The notes beneath the pieces were generated by a model that was not told the origin of the DNA, did no database searches, and saw only the letters and a program-made list of their open reading frames with translations. Source: RGIG6353 sp045653035 (lineage in GTDB: Bacteria; Bacillota; Clostridia; Oscillospirales; SIG627). From it: a stretch of DNA of 64,000 nt. This document shows positions 32,303 through 42,403 of the stretch, piece by piece. The translations under genes were made by a program, and so were the position numbers. Every line of letters starts with the position of its first letter. The first letter of the stretch is position 1. The stretch is taken from positions 1 through 64,000 of the forward strand of contig JAZOLO010000003.1 of NCBI GenBank assembly GCA_045653035.1, written 5' to 3'.

Positions 32303-35128
32303 TTATGCTGCTACAAACTCGGCAAGTGCTACCACATTGCCGTTTGTAGTTACTGTATCGTTATCAAGGTCAACAGTATACTCTGTATTACCGTTGTTTA
32401 CTGTTATTGTTGAAGCATTGTAATCAAGTATAATGATAATTCCGTTGTCGTATGTCATTTCAACGACTCTATCGTTATATGAGTGAGCTGTTACAATAGC
32501 ATTCTGAACGGGACTGAGAACCTTATTTACAAGCTTGTAGGTTTCTACCATATCGTCGTACCAGATATGATATCTGATAGAGTAGTACTTGTTGTATTCT
32601 TCGCTTGTCTTAAGAACGGAAGCGTTCTGATAAGAAAGAAGGAAGTAAAGGCTTGCACCGTTTTCGATAGTCTTCATTATGCTGCTGTTGAAGTCACCTG
32701 CAAGGTTGATAGCAGTTCCCGCAAAGTTCTTGTAGCCGTGGAATACCATACCTACAAAGGGAATTGCCTCGCTTGCAACGTAACGGTTACTACTATCAAG
32801 GGGAACGTCAATGATATCTGTAGCATATCCAACTACGTATGAGTTTCCTTGATTTACCATGATGCTGTAATCGTCCTTCTGAACCTCAGCAAGAAGCTCA
32901 AGTACTCTTTCCTTGGAGTCCTCACGGTTGAGTGAGTTTTCCTTATTGTGGTCAGAGTTAAGGTCTGAACCGAGTGTACCGAATGAAATGCTCTTTGTGT
33001 TGAATTCCTTGAAATCATCCTTGAAATATCCGTAGAAGTCACTATACTTCGAAGGAGAAATCATAAGTCTCTTATCGTTGAGGAATGACTGATATACAGG
33101 ATCGTAAGTTCTGTGAACAGCTGAACGATTGTCTACAGTCTTAATTGTATCTTCCTTGATATCAAACTTGTCAAATCTTGAGAAGTTTGAGATGTAAACG
33201 AAGTCATAATCAGGGAATACCTTAACGCCGTTATCATTTGCAAATTTTACAAGATCAACAAGACCTTTCTTTCCGCCGATTTCCTTTTCTACCTTAGCTC
33301 TTGTGGGAGCTGTGGAAGCAAGACCTCCGTTTGCCCAACCCGAATACTTAATAGAAATGTTGTCGACGCCGTCTTTCTTGAGGCTTTCGATCATTGTCTT
33401 GGCGTTATCGAAGGTTGTAAGAGGCTTCTTTACGTCTACGGGAACACCGAGAATTCTTTCTGTAGTGTCAATAGCACCGAACGTTTCGATGTAAAGCTCA
33501 ATGTCTTCTTCTCTGTCTGTTCTCTTAAGCTGTCCTGTCTTTTCAAGATAGTCACGGTAAATAGCAGCCATGTTAACATAGTTTGCTTCTTCGCCGTCCA
33601 TCATGATGTACTTGATTCTGTAGTTGCCTGTGTACTTCTTATCAGTTTCTACAGTCCATGTTGCGGTAAGTCCCGATACCGAGATACCATCAAGAGGATA
33701 TGTATCCTTGGGTCTGGGGAAAACGTTGATAGAAGTTGCAAAATACTTATTAAGTATACCGCCAGAGGCTGTGGTTATCTCTGCAAGAGAGTCACCCTCT
33801 GTGATTATTGCAAGGAATCCCTTGGGGTCTGCACCAACTATTTCAACTTCCTGTACAGTGCCATCTTCCAAAGTCACATATTCGTAAGAAACTGTTTTTG
33901 TGTTCTCTACCATACCGAAAACGGGGAGAGTCCAATTTTCCATGTTTGCAATAGACTTCTGTGAATAGAAAGAATAGTCCTCGCCGTAAAGTCTGTTGGT
34001 AATAGTTGTTGCAATATCAGAAGCGCTGTCTTCAAATCTTACAAGAGTACCTGAACCGTCGGGAAGAACAACGTAACCGTTTTCGTTCTGGTTATATGCT
34101 CCCATGTAAGGAAGAATCTTAATATTAGTAAGCGAATACTGCTTTGCATCATAGCGAATACCGCGGGCAGGAAGTCTTACTTCAAGGCCGTCTTCTGTTA
34201 AATAATATTCAAGTGCCATGCGGAATACCGCAGGGTTTTTGGTAGAGCCTGTGTAACCTGTAAGGTCATGGTCGTAAAGAACGTCATCATAAGTATAGTT
34301 TGTATACGTTGTGATGAAGTTTTCAAACATTTTAAGCTCACGTTCTACTCTTGTAACGGTGGGGTCAATAACGTAAACCGCCATCTGTCTTGTAATAGGA
34401 AGTGTGTTGTAAAGTGTCTGAATTTCGCTTTCTGTAAGACCGGGCTGGGTAGCATCCTTCAACAGATAGTAAGACTTAAATCTGTTATACATATCTGTTT
34501 CGCCCGACTCAGCAAGAGGTGCAAGAACGAATTCTTCAAATCTTGCCTTTTCAATCATCATGGGAAGTGTACGCTTTGTAGTTCCCTGTCCGATTGTATA
34601 TTCTACTCTTATACCACCACGGATTTTGCTCATCTTTATCTGGCTGAGCTCTGCGGCACTTGCATAAGAATTCATCGATTTATCTTCACCAGCGTCGTTA
34701 TAGTTAACGATTATCTGGCTGAGAAGTGCTTTTCTTTCTGTAGCCTTGTTGTCTTTGTTTGAAATGTCATAGGGGTTTGTGGAAAGGTACTGACCTGTAG
34801 TGGTGTTCACTACCTGTACTTCACCTGTTTCCTTGTGATAGTACAAATCATATCCGAAGTTGGAATAAACAAGCTCCATTGTAGCAAGTTTTTCTTCGTT
34901 GGACGAATATTTTTTGTTTTCATAATCTTCACTGAGTACCGAATTAGTGGTGGTTGTGGTCTCCTTCTCTTCGGTCTCCTCGGTTTCTTCCGTTGTCTCT
35001 TCGGTGATTGTCTCCGCCTCGGGAGTATCAGTCTCGTCTGCGAGAACAGGAAGTGTTACTACTGATGAAAGGGTTGCAAACATCATTATGAATGCAAGCA
35101 TCATCGCAATGAATTTTATATTTTTCAT
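32303..35128 (-). CDS. Secreted DUF5696 domain protein
   Basis: 941 residues: a signal peptide cut near LPVLA-DE, then an acidic Thr/Glu-rich linker (residues 30-65), then a long beta-rich and alpha/beta body. The C-terminal half reads like a TIM-barrel hydrolase: DGVDNISIKYSGWANGG near 600, FANDNGVKVFPDYDFVYIS near 650, and later SDLNSDHN. No lipobox, sortase motif or C-terminal helix is seen, so it is probably released or held by its partners. The catalytic role is inferred from the fold pattern and the operon. The start at 35128 has AGGAGG; a longer frame upstream has no ribosome site. Confidence 0.8.
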   Translation of the reverse strand: MKNIKFIAMMLAFIMMFATLSSVVTLPVLADETDTPEAETITEETTEETEETEEKETTTTTNSVLSEDYENKKYSSNEEKLATMELVYSNFGYDLYYHKETGEVQVVNTTTGQYLSTNPYDISNKDNKATERKALLSQIIVNYNDAGEDKSMNSYASAAELSQIKMSKIRGGIRVEYTIGQGTTKRTLPMMIEKARFEEFVLAPLAESGETDMYNRFKSYYLLKDATQPGLTESEIQTLYNTLPITRQMAVYVIDPTVTRVERELKMFENFITTYTNYTYDDVLYDHDLTGYTGSTKNPAVFRMALEYYLTEDGLEVRLPARGIRYDAKQYSLTNIKILPYMGAYNQNENGYVVLPDGSGTLVRFEDSASDIATTITNRLYGEDYSFYSQKSIANMENWTLPVFGMVENTKTVSYEYVTLEDGTVQEVEIVGADPKGFLAIITEGDSLAEITTASGGILNKYFATSINVFPRPKDTYPLDGISVSGLTATWTVETDKKYTGNYRIKYIMMDGEEANYVNMAAIYRDYLEKTGQLKRTDREEDIELYIETFGAIDTTERILGVPVDVKKPLTTFDNAKTMIESLKKDGVDNISIKYSGWANGGLASTAPTRAKVEKEIGGKKGLVDLVKFANDNGVKVFPDYDFVYISNFSRFDKFDIKEDTIKTVDNRSAVHRTYDPVYQSFLNDKRLMISPSKYSDFYGYFKDDFKEFNTKSISFGTLGSDLNSDHNKENSLNREDSKERVLELLAEVQKDDYSIMVNQGNSYVVGYATDIIDVPLDSSNRYVASEAIPFVGMVFHGYKNFAGTAINLAGDFNSSIMKTIENGASLYFLLSYQNASVLKTSEEYNKYYSIRYHIWYDDMVETYKLVNKVLSPVQNAIVTAHSYNDRVVEMTYDNGIIIILDYNASTITVNNGNTEYTVDLDNDTVTTNGNVVALAEFVAA

Positions 35129-35147
35129 TTTTATCCTCCTGTTCTTA

Positions 35148-37283
35148 TTATAATCGATACGAAAGCTCGATGTAGACGTTAGAAACGAATGAAACAATCT
35201 TTGCTACAAGTCCTGAGAAGAGTACGCCAAGGAAGATGATTATTGCCATACCAACGATTGTTCCGATACATGTAATAACGTTCTTACCAAGTGCGTAGTC
35301 GTGGATAACGCTCATTGCAAAGAAGATAAGGAAGCCTGCCCATACAAACCCTATAGAGTTTATAAGTGTTATAACCGCACCTTCTTCAAAAAGAAGAACG
35401 TTTGAAATTGCGGTAGCAGGAATCATCATCATAGGAATGGGAAGCATTGCATAACCCGTTGCCATGAAAATGTCCTTCATGCTGCCTTCACCCTCGAAAA
35501 GAGTGGTGAGACACCAGTTAGCAATACACCAGAGAATGTAAGGCATGAGAACGCCAAGTGTTTCTCCGATATAGCTGAGACCCTCGGTTTCGGGTGCATG
35601 AATGTAAGCTGTACCCGAAGAGCTGTAAATAAATCCGATAATAGTAAATACTACTATTGTAAGAGAAGCCTTCATGCTCCCTCGTTTTTCGTGCTTCATA
35701 TCCCAAAAACCGTCGAAGGGGTGGAATATGATATGACAAGCATAAAGGAGCGTTTCCTTATAGCTTCTCTTGTCCTTCATTTTCTGTCCTGCAACGTTAA
35801 CCTTATTTGCATATTTGAAGAACTTGCCAACAAGGAAGAAGAATACTATAATTACAAGAGGAACAACGAGAATCCAGTCACTCATCCAAGCCTTTCTTAT
35901 CTGTTTGAATGAGTTGGAATATTTTTCAACAGCGTGTGCATACTTGTACATTTCCATTGCTTCGTCATATCTGCCCTGACGGAAGTAGCTGTCGCCGATT
36001 CCGATATATGCCATGTCAAAGTTGGAGTTACGCTGAAGAATTGCTTCCCAGTAAACAACTGCCTGGTCGTACTTTCTGTCTTCGGTGTTACGAAGAGCTT
36101 CAACAAGGAGGTCGCCGTATTCTGTTCTCTTGTAAGTAGTGATGGTATCGTTAGACTTATCAAGGATTACAAGCTCGTCACCCTTGTATGCGATACACTG
36201 AATGTTAGCTATGTTACCAAGCTGTGAGCCCTTATCGCCGAATATGTAAAGAAGCTTACCATCTTGGTCGTATGTAAATACCTTACTTCTCTTTTCGTCA
36301 ATTATAGACCACATTCCTGCAGGGCCGAGTGCTACGTCGATAATTTTGGAGGGACCTATAATGTTATACCCTTCCATTTCGTTCATCTGAACCATAACTT
36401 CACCAGAAGGAGGATAGAAGCCGTTACGGTTCATAACGTCCTGTCCGGAGGGGTTAAGCTTCTTAACGGGAGCATAGTCTGCAGATTTATCCTTGTTGTC
36501 TATTGCATTTTGCTGTGAGGTTGAATCGATAGTGGATGTTGTAACGTAGATAAATCCTACGTCATCAATTGTAAGGTTGTTATACTCTGTAGGAACATAC
36601 TGTGTGCTCTGTGCTCTCTGTGCCTTTGTTTGGAATTTTCTCCAAAATATATCAAGAGCAGAGGGAGTTGTCTTCTGAGCACCAAGGAATCCGAGGAACG
36701 AACCGTCAGAATTCATTGAAATTACACCGTAGGTTGTAGTTGAAGATACTACGTAAATTCTTCCCGCAGTATCAACTGCAACTGCTACAGGTGTGTAAAT
36801 ATGTCCTTCAGGAAATACGTCACTTTCCGGTTCGGGGATTATTCTCTTGAAAGCACCGTCTTCTCTGTTGAAAACAACTATTCTGTGGTTCTGTGAGTCT
36901 GCAACGTAAATTTCGATTTCGTTTACAAACACGCCCTCTGGAGCAGAGAGTGTATCGTATACACCATGCTCGTTATAAAAGGCAGAAATACCGAACTGTG
37001 TTTCCCAATTCTCGTTTACAACGATTACTCGGTTATTTTTTGTGTCAACGATGTAAACCATTTCGTGAGAATCCACGAAAATGTCCTTGGGGCTGTTGAG
37101 CTTCGTTTCGAGAGTAAGATCATCTGAATCGATGAGTCTGTCGGGAACGTAAGCATCTGGAGAAAGAGCCATAAAGCCATCAATGTCATAAGTGTAGGTC
37201 GCATAGGGCACCGCAGCAAAAATGCTAGGTGCTACCATCAAGGCAACAAGGAGGGCTAAAAGAATAACTCTGAGTTTTTTCAT
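35148..37283 (-). CDS. Membrane protein with extracellular NHL repeats, TPR and C-terminal Yip1 domain
   Basis: 711 residues in three parts. After a signal peptide (residues 1-23) comes a propeller-like NHL region (45-410) with repeats such as PKDIFVDSHEMVYIVDTKNNRVIVVN, PEGVFVNEIEIYVADSQNHRIVVFN and VAVAVDTAGRIYVVSS. A short TPR segment (GDSYFRQGRYDEAMEMYKYA, near 435) follows. A membrane helix (WILVVPLVIIVFFFLVG) leads to a Yip1-type domain with about five helices. The propeller should face outward. It resembles a membrane scaffold or sensor for the neighbouring transporters; no enzymatic role is apparent. Confidence 0.85.
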   Translation of the reverse strand: MKKLRVILLALLVALMVAPSIFAAVPYATYTYDIDGFMALSPDAYVPDRLIDSDDLTLETKLNSPKDIFVDSHEMVYIVDTKNNRVIVVNENWETQFGISAFYNEHGVYDTLSAPEGVFVNEIEIYVADSQNHRIVVFNREDGAFKRIIPEPESDVFPEGHIYTPVAVAVDTAGRIYVVSSTTTYGVISMNSDGSFLGFLGAQKTTPSALDIFWRKFQTKAQRAQSTQYVPTEYNNLTIDDVGFIYVTTSTIDSTSQQNAIDNKDKSADYAPVKKLNPSGQDVMNRNGFYPPSGEVMVQMNEMEGYNIIGPSKIIDVALGPAGMWSIIDEKRSKVFTYDQDGKLLYIFGDKGSQLGNIANIQCIAYKGDELVILDKSNDTITTYKRTEYGDLLVEALRNTEDRKYDQAVVYWEAILQRNSNFDMAYIGIGDSYFRQGRYDEAMEMYKYAHAVEKYSNSFKQIRKAWMSDWILVVPLVIIVFFFLVGKFFKYANKVNVAGQKMKDKRSYKETLLYACHIIFHPFDGFWDMKHEKRGSMKASLTIVVFTIIGFIYSSSGTAYIHAPETEGLSYIGETLGVLMPYILWCIANWCLTTLFEGEGSMKDIFMATGYAMLPIPMMMIPATAISNVLLFEEGAVITLINSIGFVWAGFLIFFAMSVIHDYALGKNVITCIGTIVGMAIIIFLGVLFSGLVAKIVSFVSNVYIELSYRL

Positions 37284-37297
37284 TTTCTTTACCTCCT

Positions 37298-38170
37298 TTA
37301 GTCCTTCATACCGGACGATGACATCGTCTCAATAACGTTACTCTGTGAAACCACGAATACTGTGATAGGCACTACCATCATAACAACGGTAGATGCAGCG
37401 GAAGCACCTGCTCGGGCAATACCACCTGTTACTATCTGGCTTATCGCATAGGGGAAGGTTTTAAGTTCTTCACTAAATACGTAAACCGACGCACCTTGAT
37501 TCCAAAGTCCCTGGAAGGAGAATATAATAAGTGTGAGCCAAGCAGGCTTAACCATGGGCATTACCAGCGTCCAGAGAATGTGCCATTCGGAAGCACCGTC
37601 AAGACGGGCTGATTCAAGAACTGAATCGGGAACGGAGGTTTCCATGAACTGCTTCATAAGGTAAAGACCCATTGTTGAACCCATAGCGGGAACGATAATT
37701 GCGAAATATGTATCCACCCATCCGAGCGCTGACATAGTAATAAAGTTTGTAATACCCGCAACTGTTGTGTTGAACATGAGTGAATACACGATTACGTTGA
37801 AAAGGAACTTTCTTCCTGGGAATTTAATTTTAGCAAGCGAATAGGCTGCGAAGGAAGAAAGCATAACGTTACCGAACGTACCAAGTGTAGAGATGAATAC
37901 CGTATTGAAAATGTATCTTGAGAAAGGAACCCAAGATGTTGACATCAGTTGGAAAAGGTCGGTAAAGTTTTTCATTGTGGGGTTAACTACGTATAGTCTG
38001 GGGGGGAACATCCACAACTCGTTCAAGGGCTTGAGAGCCTGTACTATTGTGTAGTACATAGGGAAGAACATGAACACACCAAAGGCAAGCAATACGCCGT
38101 TGATGCTGAGGTCTCCTGCGAAAGAACGGTTGAGAGCATGATTATGTTTTTTAATTCTAAGCTTTGCCAT
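37298..38170 (-). CDS. Carbohydrate ABC transporter permease, MalG type (first pair)
   Basis: 290 residues, six helices. The EAA loop reads SVLESARLDGASEWHILWTLVMPM near residue 185, and the C-terminus ends without the common GAVKG motif (VIETMSSSGMKD). It lies one base after the stop of the MalF-type partner and 14 bases before the NHL/Yip1 gene, inside the 12-kb operon. Confidence 0.92.
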   Translation of the reverse strand: MAKLRIKKHNHALNRSFAGDLSINGVLLAFGVFMFFPMYYTIVQALKPLNELWMFPPRLYVVNPTMKNFTDLFQLMSTSWVPFSRYIFNTVFISTLGTFGNVMLSSFAAYSLAKIKFPGRKFLFNVIVYSLMFNTTVAGITNFITMSALGWVDTYFAIIVPAMGSTMGLYLMKQFMETSVPDSVLESARLDGASEWHILWTLVMPMVKPAWLTLIIFSFQGLWNQGASVYVFSEELKTFPYAISQIVTGGIARAGASAASTVVMMVVPITVFVVSQSNVIETMSSSGMKD

Positions 38171-38171
38171 A

Positions 38172-39128
38172 CTACTGACCTACCTTCGACAAAAGTTTTT
38201 TAATTACCATGTTACTTCCTATCATCATGAAGAAGAGGACTGTCGCGATTGCAGATGCATATCCCATTTCAAATCGCTGTCCGCCGTAGTCGTCAAGATG
38301 ATGCATGATAGTGTGTGCAGAATACTCAGGGCTGGGGAAGCCTACGAGTGCCGTAATAATGCTTCCGAAGCCAAAGGATGAGGTTATAGACATAACTGCA
38401 CCGAACATCATCTGAGGCTTCATTGAAGGAAGTGTTATAGACCACAGCTCCTGCCATCTGTTCTTGATACCGTCCATTGCACCCGCTTCATAAAGGCTTC
38501 TATCCACTATCTGGAAACCTGCAATAAAGGAAAGGAAAGAAGTACCAAGGCTCGTCCACAAAGCTACTATAATTACAAGAGGCATTATGTAGCTTGTGTT
38601 AGTAAAGAACTGAATGGGTGAACTGATAATACCTGTATTTATGAGAAACGCGTTTACAAGACCGTACTGGTCACCTGAAAACAGCGTTGTCCAGATAAGA
38701 TATACGTTACCTGAAATAGAGGGAGCATAGAATATAAGGGTTACCAGAGCTCTCATTTTAGGAGAGAGCTCATTGATAAACCACGCAAACAGAAGTGATA
38801 AAAGATAGGAAACAGGTCCTGTGATTGCTGCGAATATCAGAGTGTTTTTAAGAGCAAGGAGGAAGATATCGTCATCAAGGAAGAGTCTTACGTAGTTGTC
38901 CATAAAAACGAAATCGGGAAATTCCAGCATGTTAAAGTTCGTTAAACTGATTATAACCGATAATATAACGGGAGCAACCGTAAATACTAAAAAGATAAGA
39001 TAGAAGGGAGCAAGAAGCAGGTATGCCACGTAGTTCTTCTTCATCTCATTCCACGTGTACTGAGCCTTTGTCATTTCGTGAACCGAAACTGGCTTTTTCT
39101 TGGCAACCGCCGCTTTTGTATTAGCCAT
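38172..39128 (-). CDS. Sugar ABC transporter permease, MalF type (first pair)
   Basis: 318 residues. A 25-residue basic N-terminus precedes six helices. The EAA loop reads RSLYEAGAMDGIKNRWQELWSITLPSM near residue 210. It directly follows the giant binding-protein gene, its presumed partner, with a 41-base gap. It works with the MalG-type permease that follows. Confidence 0.92.
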   Translation of the reverse strand: MANTKAAVAKKKPVSVHEMTKAQYTWNEMKKNYVAYLLLAPFYLIFLVFTVAPVILSVIISLTNFNMLEFPDFVFMDNYVRLFLDDDIFLLALKNTLIFAAITGPVSYLLSLLFAWFINELSPKMRALVTLIFYAPSISGNVYLIWTTLFSGDQYGLVNAFLINTGIISSPIQFFTNTSYIMPLVIIVALWTSLGTSFLSFIAGFQIVDRSLYEAGAMDGIKNRWQELWSITLPSMKPQMMFGAVMSITSSFGFGSIITALVGFPSPEYSAHTIMHHLDDYGGQRFEMGYASAIATVLFFMMIGSNMVIKKLLSKVGQ

Positions 39129-39169
39129 TGATTTTTCTCCTTTTTAAGTTTTCTTACTGCGGCAGTTCT

Positions 39170-42100
39170 TTAAGACTTTTTGAAGTCTTCAAGTGTCGGC
39201 AGATCAAATTCTTCGCGTTTTCTGGAAAGCTCTGCATTGATTACGTCGATATAGCTGAGCATTTCTTCAACAGGGTTTGCATCGTCGTTGTACGCTGCAA
39301 GGAACGCAAAGTTTACGTAACGGGTTATGATATAACCACCAGGCATTTCGGGAGTTACGGCAAGGTTATCAAACTGGTCGCGAAGTGCTGCAAGAACCTC
39401 CGGTGACCAAGGCTGATTTTCGAGAGCAGCAAGGTTTGCTGTTGCATACTGTCCTGAAGGACCGAGAAGGGTTACAAGCTCGTTACCGTAAGTGGTTTGT
39501 GCGTATTCGTCTGTCCACCACTTCATAAACTTCCATGCTCTTTCCTCGTCGCCCTGTGCACCTCTCATCATCATTACACAGGTTATAGTGGAAACAGAAT
39601 TGTAGTTGATGCTTTCTATTTCCTTTTCACCAGTTTCAAGGTTATAAATTATATCTCCATTTTCATCGGTCTTATATGTTGCTGTGCCGGGAAGACGCGT
39701 TATCTTCCAAAGACCACTGATTTCCGGAGCGAATATTTGGAGCTGGTTGTATGATGTATATGCAGTTACCGCAATAGGCATTTCTCCTGATCTGAAGCGG
39801 TTTGCAAAGTCAAAGGTCAAGGGGAAAGAGTACATGGTAAAGTACTCGCAAACCTCCTTGAAGCAGTCAAGTGCTGTATTGGAGTCGAGGTTTATCTGCA
39901 TACCGCGTGTAAGATATGCGTCTTCTGCGTCAAACCCTGCCGCTACAACCTCCTCTTCACTGAGTGCATCCTTGTACATAGGCTCGTCTCTCTGATACAT
40001 GAGCATAGTGGCACCGGCTAGGTTAGATGGGAAGCCTGCCTGAAGGTTGTTGGACTGGAGTATGGGAAGAATTCCGTAAAGGTCGTCCCAAGTCTTGGGA
40101 ATCTTCATATCAAGCTCTGCGAACACATCAAGTCTTACGAAAAGCATGTTAAATGTTTCCGTTTCGGGAAGTCCATAAACCTCACCGTAAAGAGTGAGAG
40201 GAATCATTGCGGTATCACTGAATCTCTCTTTTACTTCGTCCATTCCCTCCATATTTGTTATGGGAAGAACTGCGCTTCTGATAGCATAGTTGATACATGT
40301 ATCAGCAGTATTCTGAATCGAAACGTCAGGACCTGTTCCTGCAAGAGTTGCGGGAAGTAGTGAACCTGCCGCAACAAGCTTTAAGTTAACGGGAACGCCG
40401 TATTCGGCAGTAAAGTCAGTAAGCATTGAACGGATGATCTGTGCTTGGTCACGACCTGCTGTCATCCAAACCTGAAGGGGATCTTCGTTGTCCTCTGACT
40501 GATCCATTGCCCCAAGATTATTGTAATCGCTGATAAAGCTCATTACGAAAGATGAAAGCTCATATTTAAGAGCAGCAAAGAAACCAGCGTTTGCGGTTGG
40601 AAGCTCCTTGTTGTCAGCGGGCTGAACCTGAATGTAGTCGAGAAGGAGGGGCTGTGAACGAGCTGTCTGAATCCATGTACCAAGTGAACCAATGTTGTCT
40701 TTCAAGGTTCCGAGGTTAGGAGCTACATCGTCGTCATCGGATCCCATTAGGTCAAGAATAAGAGCAATCTTATCAAGAAGAACTGAATCTTCACCCTTCT
40801 GACCTGTTATTATTTCAAGTCTCTTCGATATATCGGTAAGGCGTTTGCCTTCTTCTACAAGACCGTTCATGACGTCTGGCATAAGAGCTGTAAATCCGTA
40901 GTCGCGATAGATATCGGGGTTGGGACCGGTAACCATTATAATTTTAAGGTAGTAATTATTGATGTTTACCATGCACTCATCAACTTCACGAAGTATTTCA
41001 GCCATATCGCCAAGAACTACTTCAAGTCTCACAATGTGCTTACCCTTTGTAAGATAGAAGCTAAAGGGATCAATAACTGTTTTACCTTTCTTATCTTGTG
41101 AATCAATTCCAAGGAATTGTGTCTGCCATGATGAGTCGTAGTTAAACGAAATATCATTTGCTTCAGCGAAAGGTACTTTTCCGTCTATGTAAATTCTACG
41201 TGAAACAAACATACCTGCAAGTGTGTCCTGCTTGAAGCGCGTTGCTATATTGTAAAGTCCGTCTTCGGGAACTTCGATTTCCCACTCAATCCACTGACCA
41301 TTGGACTGCCACTTTGTTCCACCTATAGTATTAAGGAAAACTTTAGAAGCGTTCTGGGGTTCGTTTGATGCTGATGTTCTGTCTGTAATTGCATAGATTG
41401 ACTGGTCAGAGGTACGGAAGGCGTGTTCCGCCTGATACTTTACAGGCTTTACTGAGGAAGGTGCTTTATAGCCCTTGTCCGCATATTCCTTCTCAACCTC
41501 AGGATAAGATGCCTGACCTTCACTGAAATATACTCTGACAGATTTTATAATCATGCCTTCTTTGATACCATTTATGGTAACTGTGTGTTCGCCCTGTCCG
41601 AGATAGTACTTAAGAGGCTCTGAATAGTAACCTGTTGTGTCATAAACGAAACGCTTTGACCAAGTGGGACGAGCCGCTTTTGCCGGTTTTATTTCATTGC
41701 CGTTGATATCGTGAAGAAATCCGCGGTCAAATCTTGTGTCGTATTCATCAACCCATGTTCCTACGAAAGAGATAGACCTTGTCTCTGAATAAGGATATGC
41801 ACCGTCAACCATTATTGCACGTTCAATGTTATTTGAACTTGCGGAAGCAGCCATATACTCTACCTCAAAGTTATAAAACCCTTCTGTTTCGATGTTAAAG
41901 CCAAACGTAAGTTCAGACGATGCGGTCGTAAGTAAAACTCCCTCAACATCCTCCATTCCGGCTTTTGCATCTGAAATAAGCTCTTCAAGGTATTTTTCGT
42001 TGTATTTATTGTGCTCTTCTGTCTTATCTGCCACGTTAGGTGTCATCTTATCGGTAATTTCAAGTTGAGCTGAATACTTAACTGTAAGCTCATCGGCGAG

Positions 42101-42403
42101 CTCCTCAGCATTAAGAATTCTTACGTCGTCCGTGGTTTTATCAGCAACCACGTCTATATATGTAAGGCGCTTAACATCCTTACCATTCTGAGGTACCTCC
42201 ACATCGTTAAGGTACTCCTGATAGCTCAACGCAGAAAGCAGAGCCTTAACCTCTGCCAGCTCTTCCTCGGGAGACTTATCGCCTGTATCGACAGGCAACG
42301 TTCCAGCATAGGACTCAGCAAGTGCAGCTGTGCCAAGCTGTGTGGCAAGCATCACTATAACCAAGAGAGCTGCAAGGGATCTTGAAAAAGGTGATCTAAA
42401 CAT
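39170..42403 (-). CDS. Giant solute-binding protein with two N-terminal carbohydrate-binding-like modules
   Basis: 1077 residues; a usual sugar-binding protein has about 430. After a signal peptide cut near TAALA-ES come two related beta-sandwich modules. Module 1 (about 110-310) has RAIMVDGAYPYSETRSISF and module 2 (about 325-500) has RRIYIDGKVPFAEANDISF; YQAEHA opens module 2 as in CBM35-like folds. A helical linker (500-670) leads to a family 1 extracellular solute-binding domain (670-1060). There is no lipobox Cys, unlike most Gram-positive binding proteins. The modules may hold it on a polysaccharide. It is the first gene of the operon, with AGGAGG before the ATG. Confidence 0.85.
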   Translation of the reverse strand: MFRSPFSRSLAALLVIVMLATQLGTAALAESYAGTLPVDTGDKSPEEELAEVKALLSALSYQEYLNDVEVPQNGKDVKRLTYIDVVADKTTDDVRILNAEELADELTVKYSAQLEITDKMTPNVADKTEEHNKYNEKYLEELISDAKAGMEDVEGVLLTTASSELTFGFNIETEGFYNFEVEYMAASASSNNIERAIMVDGAYPYSETRSISFVGTWVDEYDTRFDRGFLHDINGNEIKPAKAARPTWSKRFVYDTTGYYSEPLKYYLGQGEHTVTINGIKEGMIIKSVRVYFSEGQASYPEVEKEYADKGYKAPSSVKPVKYQAEHAFRTSDQSIYAITDRTSASNEPQNASKVFLNTIGGTKWQSNGQWIEWEIEVPEDGLYNIATRFKQDTLAGMFVSRRIYIDGKVPFAEANDISFNYDSSWQTQFLGIDSQDKKGKTVIDPFSFYLTKGKHIVRLEVVLGDMAEILREVDECMVNINNYYLKIIMVTGPNPDIYRDYGFTALMPDVMNGLVEEGKRLTDISKRLEIITGQKGEDSVLLDKIALILDLMGSDDDDVAPNLGTLKDNIGSLGTWIQTARSQPLLLDYIQVQPADNKELPTANAGFFAALKYELSSFVMSFISDYNNLGAMDQSEDNEDPLQVWMTAGRDQAQIIRSMLTDFTAEYGVPVNLKLVAAGSLLPATLAGTGPDVSIQNTADTCINYAIRSAVLPITNMEGMDEVKERFSDTAMIPLTLYGEVYGLPETETFNMLFVRLDVFAELDMKIPKTWDDLYGILPILQSNNLQAGFPSNLAGATMLMYQRDEPMYKDALSEEEVVAAGFDAEDAYLTRGMQINLDSNTALDCFKEVCEYFTMYSFPLTFDFANRFRSGEMPIAVTAYTSYNQLQIFAPEISGLWKITRLPGTATYKTDENGDIIYNLETGEKEIESINYNSVSTITCVMMMRGAQGDEERAWKFMKWWTDEYAQTTYGNELVTLLGPSGQYATANLAALENQPWSPEVLAALRDQFDNLAVTPEMPGGYIITRYVNFAFLAAYNDDANPVEEMLSYIDVINAELSRKREEFDLPTLEDFKKS

